Assembly (NCBI GenBank): GCA_947643145.1 | Contig: CANRVD010000006.1 | Span: 19,085-83,084, forward strand | DNA length: 64,000 nucleotides | Direction of reading: 5' to 3' | DNA from: an uncultured bacterium | GTDB taxonomy: Bacteria > Bacillota > Clostridia > Lachnospirales > Lachnospiraceae | Part shown: piece by piece, positions 52,005 through 60,568 of the stretch | How positions within the stretch are numbered: position 1 is the first letter of the stretch | How the letters are laid out: each line of letters opens with the position of its first letter | The notes under the pieces: model-generated | The model's input: only the letters and a program-made list of their open reading frames with translations | What the model was told of the DNA's origin: nothing | The model's database searches: none | Position numbers and translations under genes: made by a program

Positions 52005-52805
52005 TTAAGCCAGATCCATTTTACGAATACGGTACATACCAAAACTGATTAAAATGCTTATCAGAAAAATGTAATATACTGCTGTCATCACAGCATCCTC
52101 TGACTGCATACCAAGATAATTTGCCAGCATACCCACCGGAGATTTCATGCCAAGATTTGCCCCGTTTGTCACGCAGATTCGCTCCATCACAACAAGCCCG
52201 GCACAAATGGCAGTTCCAATTCCGTTTCTAAAGTACATGTTACAAACGCAGCAGACTATCCCAAAAAATATCCCCAACAACACGGAAAATACCAGTGCAG
52301 ATAAAAACGACAGTAACGCATCCTGCTTCAATAATACCGACGGCACTTCCAAAACAAATTCACCGGAAAAAGCTGTCCCACTAATAACACCGTTTCCCCA
52401 TTCTGAACTTATCTCTATATGCCCTATATAAAATACCAGTTGCAATACCATTACTACAACAAAATAAGTCACGCTCATCAAAAAGCTGTAAAAAACCTGC
52501 CCTAGAAACCACCGCAGCCTGTCAGACCGCATTGCCAGCATATACGCATTCTTTCCAGTGGAGAAAATGTCAGAAACAACCATAATATATCCGCCAAATA
52601 TTATCAGTACAAAGTCCATATTTAACAGGGAAATTGGCAACACAGAGCAGATTCCTGCTGTCTCCCCTGCCTTTCCCAATATACTTCCCACACCGCCAAA
52701 GAAAAGCGAAAAAAAGACTGCTTCACAGATTACAACAACCCAAAAATCTATTTTTTTAATTTCTTCTTTCCACTGACGGCAGGCAAAAAAGATTACCTGT
52801 CTCAT
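52005..52805 (-). CDS. ABC-2 type permease subunit
   Basis: 266 aa, multi-TM, adjacent to ATPase. Confidence 0.7.
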   Translation of the reverse strand: MRQVIFFACRQWKEEIKKIDFWVVVICEAVFFSLFFGGVGSILGKAGETAGICSVLPISLLNMDFVLIIFGGYIMVVSDIFSTGKNAYMLAMRSDRLRWFLGQVFYSFLMSVTYFVVVMVLQLVFYIGHIEISSEWGNGVISGTAFSGEFVLEVPSVLLKQDALLSFLSALVFSVLLGIFFGIVCCVCNMYFRNGIGTAICAGLVVMERICVTNGANLGMKSPVGMLANYLGMQSEDAVMTAVYYIFLISILISFGMYRIRKMDLA

Positions 52806-52818
52806 GTTTCACCTCTTT

Positions 52819-53688
52819 CTATCCATTCTTCCTCAAGAATATTCGCAACCCCATGTATACAATAACAACACAAAGAAATAGCAGGCAAAGGCAATAAGTG
52901 ACAGCATAAATATATCCACCTAATGGTAAATTTACTACTCGTCCTGCCAGTCGTAAGTGTTCAAAATTCATAAAAAGTACTTTATCTGATATTACGAAAT
53001 TTAGCAGCCGCATCAAAAGAAAAGGTGATGCCAAAGAAACTTTTCTGTTTTTAACAAAAACGGACACTGCTGTTCCAAATGCCGGCCATACCATGGAATA
53101 GAACATAAGCCAGCTTCCCTGCATAAGATAAACAAGCCATCCTTTGCCCTCTTCTACCAACTGCGCATATATATTTCCTTCTCCATAAAAACCCTGTACG
53201 CCAACAAAGGTGACTGGCACATCACTTTTTAGAGATATCAACAACATAATTAACGAATAAATGACAAAAGAAAACAACATGACCATTGCCCCTGAAAACA
53301 TACTTTTTCCAACCTGCTTAAATACATAAAATAATTTCCTGTTCCGCAACAGTTTGTACCGATAAGCTCCACTTGATTTTTCATCAAAGAATCCCGTCAC
53401 CCCTGGCAAACTGACACAGATTGGCACATAATAAGATGCCATACCTAACATAAACGCTGTCTGTATGGCTTCCAGCATATCAATCTGGCGGCTGGTATCT
53501 GTCTCCTGCGTAATATAAATGATAAATATATTTAGTATAACAGCTATCCAAAAAATGGGATTTATCAATCCCTCCTTCACATTATGTATGCCATAAAAAA
53601 GATACCTGCTTATCTTTTTATCTTTTTTCATACTTTTTCTCATCCCTCCCATTTTTAAATTTTTCTTCTGTCTTTCCTTTATAAGCAA
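52819..53688 (-). CDS. ABC-2 type permease subunit
   Basis: 289 aa, multi-TM, adjacent to first permease. Confidence 0.7.
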   Translation of the reverse strand: MLIKERQKKNLKMGGMRKSMKKDKKISRYLFYGIHNVKEGLINPIFWIAVILNIFIIYITQETDTSRQIDMLEAIQTAFMLGMASYYVPICVSLPGVTGFFDEKSSGAYRYKLLRNRKLFYVFKQVGKSMFSGAMVMLFSFVIYSLIMLLISLKSDVPVTFVGVQGFYGEGNIYAQLVEEGKGWLVYLMQGSWLMFYSMVWPAFGTAVSVFVKNRKVSLASPFLLMRLLNFVISDKVLFMNFEHLRLAGRVVNLPLGGYIYAVTYCLCLLFLCVVIVYMGLRIFLRKNG

Positions 53689-53757
53689 AGCTAAAATTTT
53701 ATCTTATATGTATAATATAATCAGAATCTTAGACTATTTCATTCAAACTATAATTTT

Positions 53758-53846
53758 ATCATATCATATTTTTACGCTCCAAAAACAAAACGTGCATTTC
53801 TAGTAGATTTTTGTGTACTTTTGGTATATTTCTATGCATTTTGGGT
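53758..53846 (-). promoter_or_regulatory. LytTR-type promoter with three 21-bp spaced repeats
   Basis: GTGCATTTCTAGT (53792), GTGTACTTTTGGT (53813), ATGCATTTTGGGT (53834), exact 21-bp period; TATGAT -10 at same spacing as the other copies. Confidence 0.65.
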
Positions 53847-53916
53847 AAATTCCAATTTTTTATTATCAGCAACCACCGTCTTCTATTTTTTTAATGTTGA
53901 CAAATATGTCTATATC

Positions 53917-54507
53917 CTATTCTTCTCCCCAGTGCCTGTTAATTTTTAATCTAACTTCTTTTGACATGCCTCTGCTAACTGGCAACTTTTTTCCTACTTT
54001 TATAACAACCATATCTTTCGTATAACTTTCTATCCATTCCACATTGACTGCACAACCACTATTAATCTGAACCAGTTTTCTATCATCTAATCTCTCCAAA
54101 AATTTTTTCAAAGTTCCTCTTATCTCCACTACCCCTTTTTTCTCTAAATAACAGAACACCTTTCTTTGTTTTATCGCTACAAACAAGATATCCTTATTTT
54201 CCAAAAGTGTTCTTATCCCATTCCTTGTGACAACTATCTGCCTTTTCGTTCTCCGCTCCAATGCTTCAAAAGTCATCGCAATCACATGGCACAGTTCATC
54301 CCTCAGGCTTTCCCTGCGAATAAACCAAAATGGTTTATAATCCAATGCCCAAGATGCTGACTTTTCCCTGCTGAAAATGAATACAGTAACAATCTCTGGA
54401 TACTGTTCGTACAATATCCTTATCATCCCTTGATTTTCGTACTCCAGCATATCATATTCAGGAGTAAAATACACAGTCTGGTATCTTCCCTTTGCTCTAA
54501 AGGCCAA
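53917..54507 (-). pseudogene. Orphan LytTR regulator paralog 3, receiver disrupted
   Basis: LytTR domain intact (LVQINSGCAVNVEWIESYTKD); upstream WIDNYPDEKELLWPLEQREDTRLCILLLNM lies in a different frame. Confidence 0.7.
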
Positions 54508-54602
54508 AGAAGTTCTTTCTCATCTGGATAGTTATCTATCCATTTCTTTTCCTTGAAATCTATATCTCAACTTCTTACCATCTTTCGTGTGAATGACTAC
54601 AC

Positions 54603-54920
54603 TTACATGTCCGGCTTTCTTTTTTCATTTGGATTTGGTTCCTTCTCTTTTAACTTCATTTTTGCTAATAATGCATAAACTTTTTTCACAGTCTTTTTGT
54701 CTTTTATCGCCTGGTTTCCATCCGAACCAAATCCAATCTTCTTCGTATTTTTATAAAGCTTTTTAGTAAATACTTTATTATTATACTGGATTGTATCATC
54801 GCTGGCTTTCGCTGCACTGCCTACAGGCATAGCTGAAATAACGGATAGAATCATCGCAAATGATAAAATTACACTAACGATTACTTTTTTGCAATTTGCT
54901 CCTTTTCCAGATATTCTCAT
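54603..54920 (-). pseudogene. Small secreted protein family, copy 1 (truncated)
   Basis: Shares signal peptide and TIQYNNKVFTKKLYKNTKKIGFGSDG with copies 2 and 3; frameshift after NEKRK; VVIHTKDGKK continues in another frame. Confidence 0.7.
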
Positions 54921-54958
54921 TTACACTCCTCCTCGCCTTTTCTCTTTTTCTTTTTGAC

Positions 54959-55026
54959 AGGATATCACAAAAAATGCCATTTTTTTCTAACTTGTTGTGA
55001 ATTGTATAGTTATATGTTGTGAATTG
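54959..55026 (-). promoter_or_regulatory. LytTR-type promoter with 22-bp spaced direct repeats
   Basis: GTTGTGAATTG at 54994-55004 and 55016-55026; TATCCT at 54959-54964 on minus strand. Confidence 0.6.
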
Positions 55027-55222
55027 CATTTTTTTCTTTTTGTCCTGCCAAAAATCCACACAACCCCAAACACACGTTCCTGTTTTTGTTTAAAAATTTA
55101 TTCCCAGCCAGCCACGGGTGTTACGTTTCGCCAGCAAGCCTATTGTCATAAATAATTTTACCCGCCATACAAATCACTCCGTATGGCAGGCAATCATACA
55201 ATACTTGCTTCTAAAAATAGAA

Positions 55223-55678
55223 CTAATCCTTCACCTTCCTATAAATCGCTCTGATTTTATCTATCGGATGATTTTTTGTAATAATATATTTTCTGTTTAT
55301 TTCATTACCTTGAAATAAATAATTTTTCTTTTTGCCGTCCTTTGTATGAATCACTACAGCCACAAAACCAGCCTTGATTGCTTCATTTGGGTCTGGCTCT
55401 TTCGCCTCTAATTCCATCTTTGCCAATAATGCATAGACTTTTTTCACTGTTTTCTTGTCCTTTGCCACACGGCTTCCATCAGGACCAAATCCAATCTTCT
55501 TCGTATTTTTATAAAGCTTTTTAGTAAATACTTTATTATTATACTGGATTGTATCATCGCTGGCTTTCACTGCACTGCCTACAGACATAGCTGAAATAAC
55601 TGATAGAATCATCGCAAATGATAAAATCACACTAACGATTACTTTTTTGTATTTTTCTTCTTTTCCCAATATTCTCAT
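55223..55678 (-). CDS. Small secreted protein family, copy 2
   Basis: 151 aa; signal peptide, FTKKLYKNTKKIGFGPDGSRVAKDKKTVKKVYALLAKMELEAKEPDPNE. Confidence 0.75.
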   Translation of the reverse strand: MRILGKEEKYKKVIVSVILSFAMILSVISAMSVGSAVKASDDTIQYNNKVFTKKLYKNTKKIGFGPDGSRVAKDKKTVKKVYALLAKMELEAKEPDPNEAIKAGFVAVVIHTKDGKKKNYLFQGNEINRKYIITKNHPIDKIRAIYRKVKD

Positions 55679-55941
55679 TTACACTCCTCCCATAACAATC
55701 TTGATTTTTCTCTTGTTAACTCGCTTTTTATACTTTTTCATTTCTTCATAGATGAGTTATCTAAGTCCCTTGTATAGATACTTGTACTTAAATATGATAT
55801 TTACACCTATATTTTACGTTAGATTTATTTGCCATAAACAAATGATTTCCAGCCAACAGGCGAAAAACACTTAAATACCTTGCGTGCCACAAATTACTCC
55901 GTATGGCAGGCAAGGATAAAATATTTGCTTCTAAAGTTGAA

Positions 55942-56373
55942 TTAATCCTCTGCTTCCTCGTAAATCTTCCTGATTTTATCTATCGGATAATTTTTTGTAA
56001 TAATATACTTATTGATTATTTCATTCCCTTGAAAATAAAACCATTTCTTTTTACCATTCTTTGTATGAATTACCAAAGTTACAAAACCATCCTTGCTGTC
56101 CTCCATTGGGTTTGGTTTTTTCACTTTTAATTCCATCTTTGCCAATAATGCATAGACTTTTTTCACTGTCTTCTTGTCTTGTATCACTTGGCTTCCATCC
56201 GAACCAAATCCAATTTTTTTTGTATTCTTATAAAGTTTCTTGGTAAACACATTATTATTGTACTGGATTGCGCCACCAGCTTCCGCTGTATTACCCACCA
56301 ACGTAACTGATAGCACTGACAGAACCATCGCAAATGATAAAATCAAACTAATGATTACTTTTTTTAAGTTCAT
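55942..56373 (-). CDS. Small secreted protein family, copy 3
   Basis: 143 aa; same family, more diverged. Confidence 0.75.
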   Translation of the reverse strand: MNLKKVIISLILSFAMVLSVLSVTLVGNTAEAGGAIQYNNNVFTKKLYKNTKKIGFGSDGSQVIQDKKTVKKVYALLAKMELKVKKPNPMEDSKDGFVTLVIHTKNGKKKWFYFQGNEIINKYIITKNYPIDKIRKIYEEAED

Positions 56374-56385
56374 TTTTCAATCCTC

Positions 56386-57540
56386 CTATATATAAACACT
56401 TGCATACCATGTATATGTACGACCGGAATAACTAAATGTAGTTGAAGCACCATGAAATGCTATTATCTCGGTAGCTCCTACTCCTGCCGTTCCTGGATTC
56501 CACATAGCTATGTACTTAGTACCATTTTTGATTTTATATCCATAAAGTACTGTCGCATGATATTTATCATTTGAATTTGAACGCATATAAATCGGGGTTT
56601 TTGATGTGATTTTAGATTTTATAGTATCCCATGATAACGTCCCCTCATGCTTATTATATGGAACCCCAAAATCATGCATAGCTTTTAAAATTTGCAAAAT
56701 ATTTGCCCCTGAAAAATTATTCTCTACATTAGCAATTCGAATAGCAGTATAATTCGTTCCATTTAAATAATTCGCTATTGTTGCAATCGAAGCAGCCCAA
56801 CATATCCCCTGGTTCCCCTGAGATTGCCTCTCGTATAGTGCACATTTTTTACCAGTTCCTACTTCTACATCTACAACCTGTGGTGTATATGTATCTTTTG
56901 CTCCTTCCTCCACCTGAATATCCGTATCTGTTTTCTGCAAATCATCCACTCTTTTAGAAATAGCTTCTACTTTATCGCAAAATCCAGAACTTTCAAATTC
57001 CTTAATCTCTCTTTTACTATCATAGCCTGCAAACTGCTCCTTGGTATCCGCATTTTCTGCTACGATATTTCCCTCTGTTCCATAAAATATATAATCCTGT
57101 TTGGCATAGTCTATATCATTCAGTTCTGAAACATGTTCTGTAGAAATATCATAATGCCACCCGTCTGTTGTTCCCATTACGTCAACCATTAACACAACAC
57201 TGCCGTCATTATCATTAATAATAGGGTAATGGTATATTTCATCCTGTACCGTATCTGCAACATCATACACGATATATGGCGTTCCAATGGATACTTTCTC
57301 TAAATCATTCGCATCAATACGGAGTTCCTCGCTTAAATCCTTAGAAACATCTACAATGGACTCAAGCTGCTGCTCAACTAAATTTGTTGCGGCATCCGGA
57401 ATCTTGTCAGAAATTTCATTACTAATTATATGTTCCGCAACTTCTGATGCTACCGTGGCTGCCGATACTCCTTCTGTCATAAAACTGAAAGATACCGCAA
57501 CTGCTAAGGTCCCCGTTAAAAACTTTTTTAATACATTCAT
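56386..57540 (-). CDS. Secreted papain-like (C39/staphopain-like) cysteine protease
   Basis: Start reassigned to MNVLKKFLTGTLAVAVSFSF; QGNQGICWAASIATIANYL (Cys), DKYHATVLYGYK (His), MWNPG (Asn). Confidence 0.82.
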   Translation of the reverse strand: MNVLKKFLTGTLAVAVSFSFMTEGVSAATVASEVAEHIISNEISDKIPDAATNLVEQQLESIVDVSKDLSEELRIDANDLEKVSIGTPYIVYDVADTVQDEIYHYPIINDNDGSVVLMVDVMGTTDGWHYDISTEHVSELNDIDYAKQDYIFYGTEGNIVAENADTKEQFAGYDSKREIKEFESSGFCDKVEAISKRVDDLQKTDTDIQVEEGAKDTYTPQVVDVEVGTGKKCALYERQSQGNQGICWAASIATIANYLNGTNYTAIRIANVENNFSGANILQILKAMHDFGVPYNKHEGTLSWDTIKSKITSKTPIYMRSNSNDKYHATVLYGYKIKNGTKYIAMWNPGTAGVGATEIIAFHGASTTFSYSGRTYTWYASVYI

Positions 57541-57602
57541 AATATTCTCCTTCCTTAATTCCCATAAAAGGAATTGATTTGCCATACTTCACCTTCCTAT
57601 CA

Positions 57603-57670
57603 ATTATATCATATTTTTCCATATCAAAATGAAAACGTGTTTTTTTCGTATATTTTTGTGTTTTTTTCGT
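57603..57670 (-). promoter_or_regulatory. LytTR-type promoter with two identical 13-bp repeats, 21-bp period
   Basis: GTGTTTTTTTCGT at 57637-57649 and 57658-57670; minus-strand TATAAT at 57603-57608. Confidence 0.75.
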
Positions 57671-58392
57671 TACTCCTCTCGCCAATTTTCTCTAATCTGC
57701 AATTTCACCTTTTTCGCCCTGTCCCTGCTAACTGACAGCCTTTTCCCATTTTTCAACACAACTGCATCTTTTGTATAACTTTCTATCCAATCCACATTGA
57801 CTGCACAGCCACTATTAACCTGAATCAGTTTTCCATCATTTAACTTCTCTAAAAGACCTTTCAGTGTCCCTCTTACCTTTAAAACCCTTTCCTGAGTCAG
57901 ATAAATAAAAACTTTTCTATGTACTATTTCTAAATATAAAATATCCTTATGTGCTAAATAAACTCTTCCCTCACTGCATTTGACAACAGTCTGCTTTTCC
58001 ACTCTCCGCTCCAACTCTTCAAAAGCCCTTTCCATTGCATGATACAGCTCATCCTCCACCTTCTCCCTGCGCACAAACCAAAATGGGTTATACTCAAATG
58101 CCTGAAAGACTAATTCTTCCCTGCCAGAAACAAACAAAACAATCATCTCTGGGTATTGCATATTAAATATTTTTGCCATATCATAATTTTCGCGCTTCAG
58201 CATATCTATATTCAAAAGCAGAATACACAAGCTGTTATCTTCCCTCTGTTTTAATGATTCAAAAAACCTCTCCTCATTAGGATAAGCGTCTATCCAGATC
58301 TCCTCCTGCCTTCTGTCTGCCGTTTCCTGAATCACTTTTCTCTCAATCTCAACATACTTTGTATCATTATCGCAAATTATAACTTTAATCAT
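57670..58392 (-). CDS. Orphan LytTR regulator paralog 1 (intact; predicted pseudo-receiver)
   Basis: 240 aa; MIKVIICDNDTKYVEIE; CILLLNIDML at phospho-site region; LytTR domain IQVNSGCAVNVDWIESYTKD. Confidence 0.88.
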   Translation of the reverse strand: MIKVIICDNDTKYVEIERKVIQETADRRQEEIWIDAYPNEERFFESLKQREDNSLCILLLNIDMLKRENYDMAKIFNMQYPEMIVLFVSGREELVFQAFEYNPFWFVRREKVEDELYHAMERAFEELERRVEKQTVVKCSEGRVYLAHKDILYLEIVHRKVFIYLTQERVLKVRGTLKGLLEKLNDGKLIQVNSGCAVNVDWIESYTKDAVVLKNGKRLSVSRDRAKKVKLQIRENWREE

Positions 58393-58430
58393 ATTTTATC
58401 TCCCTTAAGACTCATTTTGTAATCAGATAT

Positions 58431-58500
58431 ATAATACCACAAAAAAAGCCTTCTTTTTGATAATGTCAAAAATAATGGGCTAATTGTAAAAATTTTAAAA
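58431..58500 (-). promoter_or_regulatory. Conserved upstream region of LytTR paralog 1
   Basis: TGTCAAAAATAAT (58464) and TGTAAAAATTTTA (58485), 21-bp period, upstream of TGGTATTAT extended -10. Confidence 0.6.
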
Positions 58501-58539
58501 AAGGGCATACCACTACACATCGAAAACTTTCCTATACGG

Positions 58540-58811
58540 ATTAAAGTGTCAAAAGGTTCATTTTTTCTTATACTTCGTCAATCTGCACAAAAGAAAAAGA
58601 TAACTAAGAAAGCAGAATAATAATTTTTATCTCAGGACTGTTCGAAGCCGTTGGTGCTTAAACAGCGTCGTTTGCTGTTTTATGCACCATTACGTGCTGA
58701 GCCAAGCGAAAGCGTGTCCTGAATGAAAATTATTATTCCGCTTTCTGCATTATTGTATCATTGTGCAAATTGACGAAGCCGATATGTAAATTTACCTTTT
58801 GACACCTTAAT
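58540..58811. mobile_element. Foldback (MITE-like) element, copy 3, 272 bp with 9-bp flanking direct repeat
   Basis: CCTATACGG at 58531-58539 and 58812-58820; TIR ATTAAAGTGTCAAAAGGT / ACCTTTTGACACCTTAAT. Confidence 0.88.
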
Positions 58812-58826
58812 CCTATACGGTAAAAA

Positions 58827-58910
58827 AGCGCACCGACTTCACTGGTGCGCTGGCAAAAACTCTAAAGCGTTTTTGTTGATGACCGCTATATTTTGAGCAA
58901 TTTCTTATAA
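58827..58910. repeat. Two-hairpin intergenic repeat ending CTATATTTTGAGCAATTTCTTATAA
   Basis: AGCGCACC..GGTGCGCT hairpin, AAAAAC..GTTTTT hairpin, then GTTGATGACCGCTA. Confidence 0.6.
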
Positions 58911-58912
58911 AT

Positions 58913-58966
58913 AAAAAAACCTTGCTGCAAACAGACTTTCATCTGTAAGCAACAAGGCTTTTTATT
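58913..58966 (-). terminator. Rho-independent terminator of the alpha operon
   Basis: Minus strand AGCCTTGTTGCTTACAGATGAAAGTCTGTTTGCAGCAAGGTTTTTTTAT. Confidence 0.85.
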
Positions 58967-58978
58967 ACATATTCAATA

Positions 58979-59521
58979 TTAAACTAACTCAATGAGTACC
59001 TGCATTGCAGCATCACCTTTACGCTGACCAATCTTTACGATACGTGTGTAACCACCATTACCGTTACGCTCAGCATACTTTGGTCCGATTTCATCCAAAA
59101 CCTTAGCTACAACATCTACTGTCTTAGTCGCTTTCTTACGTCCCTTTGTCTCAGCCGGAACTTCTGTTACCCTGTAAAGAGTTTTCTGCATCTGTCTTCT
59201 TGCATGAAGTCTGGAAGGCTGGTCCTTCTTAATTTCCTTCTCTACCTCATCATAAACAGTCTGCTTCTTGCCATCAACAACTTCCTTGACTCTCTTGCCG
59301 TCGCTGTCCTTGCGGGCAACCTTAGCAGTAACTTTAACGGTATCATAATTATTGCACTCTCTGATACCCAAAGCAATGATTTTCTCTGCAATTTTGCGGA
59401 TTTCTTTTGCCTTTGCTTCCGTGGTTACAATCTTACCATAATATAATAAGTCTGTCACCTGATTGCGGAGCAATGCTTTTCTCTGGCTGGAAGTTCTTCC
59501 AAGTTTTCTATAGCCTGCCAT
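58979..59521 (-). CDS. rplQ: 50S ribosomal protein L17
   Basis: [26 protein letters not shown]. Confidence 0.97.
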   Translation of the reverse strand: MAGYRKLGRTSSQRKALLRNQVTDLLYYGKIVTTEAKAKEIRKIAEKIIALGIRECNNYDTVKVTAKVARKDSDGKRVKEVVDGKKQTVYDEVEKEIKKDQPSRLHARRQMQKTLYRVTEVPAETKGRKKATKTVDVVAKVLDEIGPKYAERNGNGGYTRIVKIGQRKGDAAMQVLIELV

Positions 59522-59537
59522 TGTGCTTACCTCCTAA

Positions 59538-60524
59538 TTATTCATCCCCTAAGTTAAGGGAAAGACCTAATTCCTTCAACTTAGTTAATACTTCTTCCAA
59601 AGACTTACGACCAAGGTTACGAACCTTCATCATATCTTCGGATGTACGGTTACAAAGTTCCTCAACCGTATCAATTCCTGCACGCTTCAGACAATTGTAT
59701 GAACGCACAGAAAGTTCTAATTCATCAATGTTCATCTCCAATACTTTATCTTTACTGTCATCAACACTTTCAGCAATAACCTGAATACCTGCTGTTTTAT
59801 CAGAAAGATTAATAAAGGATTTCAAATGATCACTTAATACTTTTGCTGCAAGACTCACTGCATCACTTGGCTCAATTGTGCCGTTTGTGTATACCTCAAG
59901 TGTCAACTTGTCATAATCGGTAATCTGGCCTACACGGGTATTTTCAATCTTGATATTTACCCGCTCTACAGGAGTAAAGATAGAATCAATCGCAATTACA
60001 TTGATTGGTAAATCTTCTCTCTTATTCTTTTCCGAACTGATATATCCACGATTATTAACAATTGTCAATTCAATATACAGCCTGCAGTCTGAACCGCCGC
60101 TTAATGTAGCGATAACCTGATCAGGATTCATAATTTCAATATCAGAATCCACCTGAATATCCGCTGCTGTAACTACACCTTCACCTGATGCCTCTATATA
60201 AGCTGTTTTCACTTCGTCCGTCTCGCTATTATTTTTAATAGCCAGGCTCTTAATGTTCATGATGATTTCTGTAACATCTTCCTTGACACCTGGAATGGAT
60301 GAGAATTCATGAACCACGCCATCAATTTTAATATGGCTTACAGCAGTACCCGGCAATGAGGAGAGCATAATTCTTCTAAGAGAATTACCCAAAGTCGTAC
60401 CATATCCTCGTTCCAGAGGTTCGACAACAAAACGTCCATACCTCTTATCTTCTGAAATCTCAACTATTTCAATATTTGGTTCTTTAAAATCAAGCACTCC
60501 CCGGACCTCCTTTTGGGTGTTCAA
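59538..60524 (-). CDS. rpoA: RNA polymerase alpha subunit
   Basis: [24 protein letters not shown]-terminal [13 protein letters not shown] type motif. Confidence 0.98.
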   Translation of the reverse strand: MNTQKEVRGVLDFKEPNIEIVEISEDKRYGRFVVEPLERGYGTTLGNSLRRIMLSSLPGTAVSHIKIDGVVHEFSSIPGVKEDVTEIIMNIKSLAIKNNSETDEVKTAYIEASGEGVVTAADIQVDSDIEIMNPDQVIATLSGGSDCRLYIELTIVNNRGYISSEKNKREDLPINVIAIDSIFTPVERVNIKIENTRVGQITDYDKLTLEVYTNGTIEPSDAVSLAAKVLSDHLKSFINLSDKTAGIQVIAESVDDSKDKVLEMNIDELELSVRSYNCLKRAGIDTVEELCNRTSEDMMKVRNLGRKSLEEVLTKLKELGLSLNLGDE

Positions 60525-60568
60525 TGCTTACTAACCTGCCATGTAGTGTGTTCCACTACATCCAGTTA

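Noticed and set aside
53758-57670. Evenly spaced 21-bp repeats considered as a mini CRISPR
   Set aside because: Only 2-3 units of about 13 bp, located precisely at promoters; no cas genes. Better explained as regulator binding sites.
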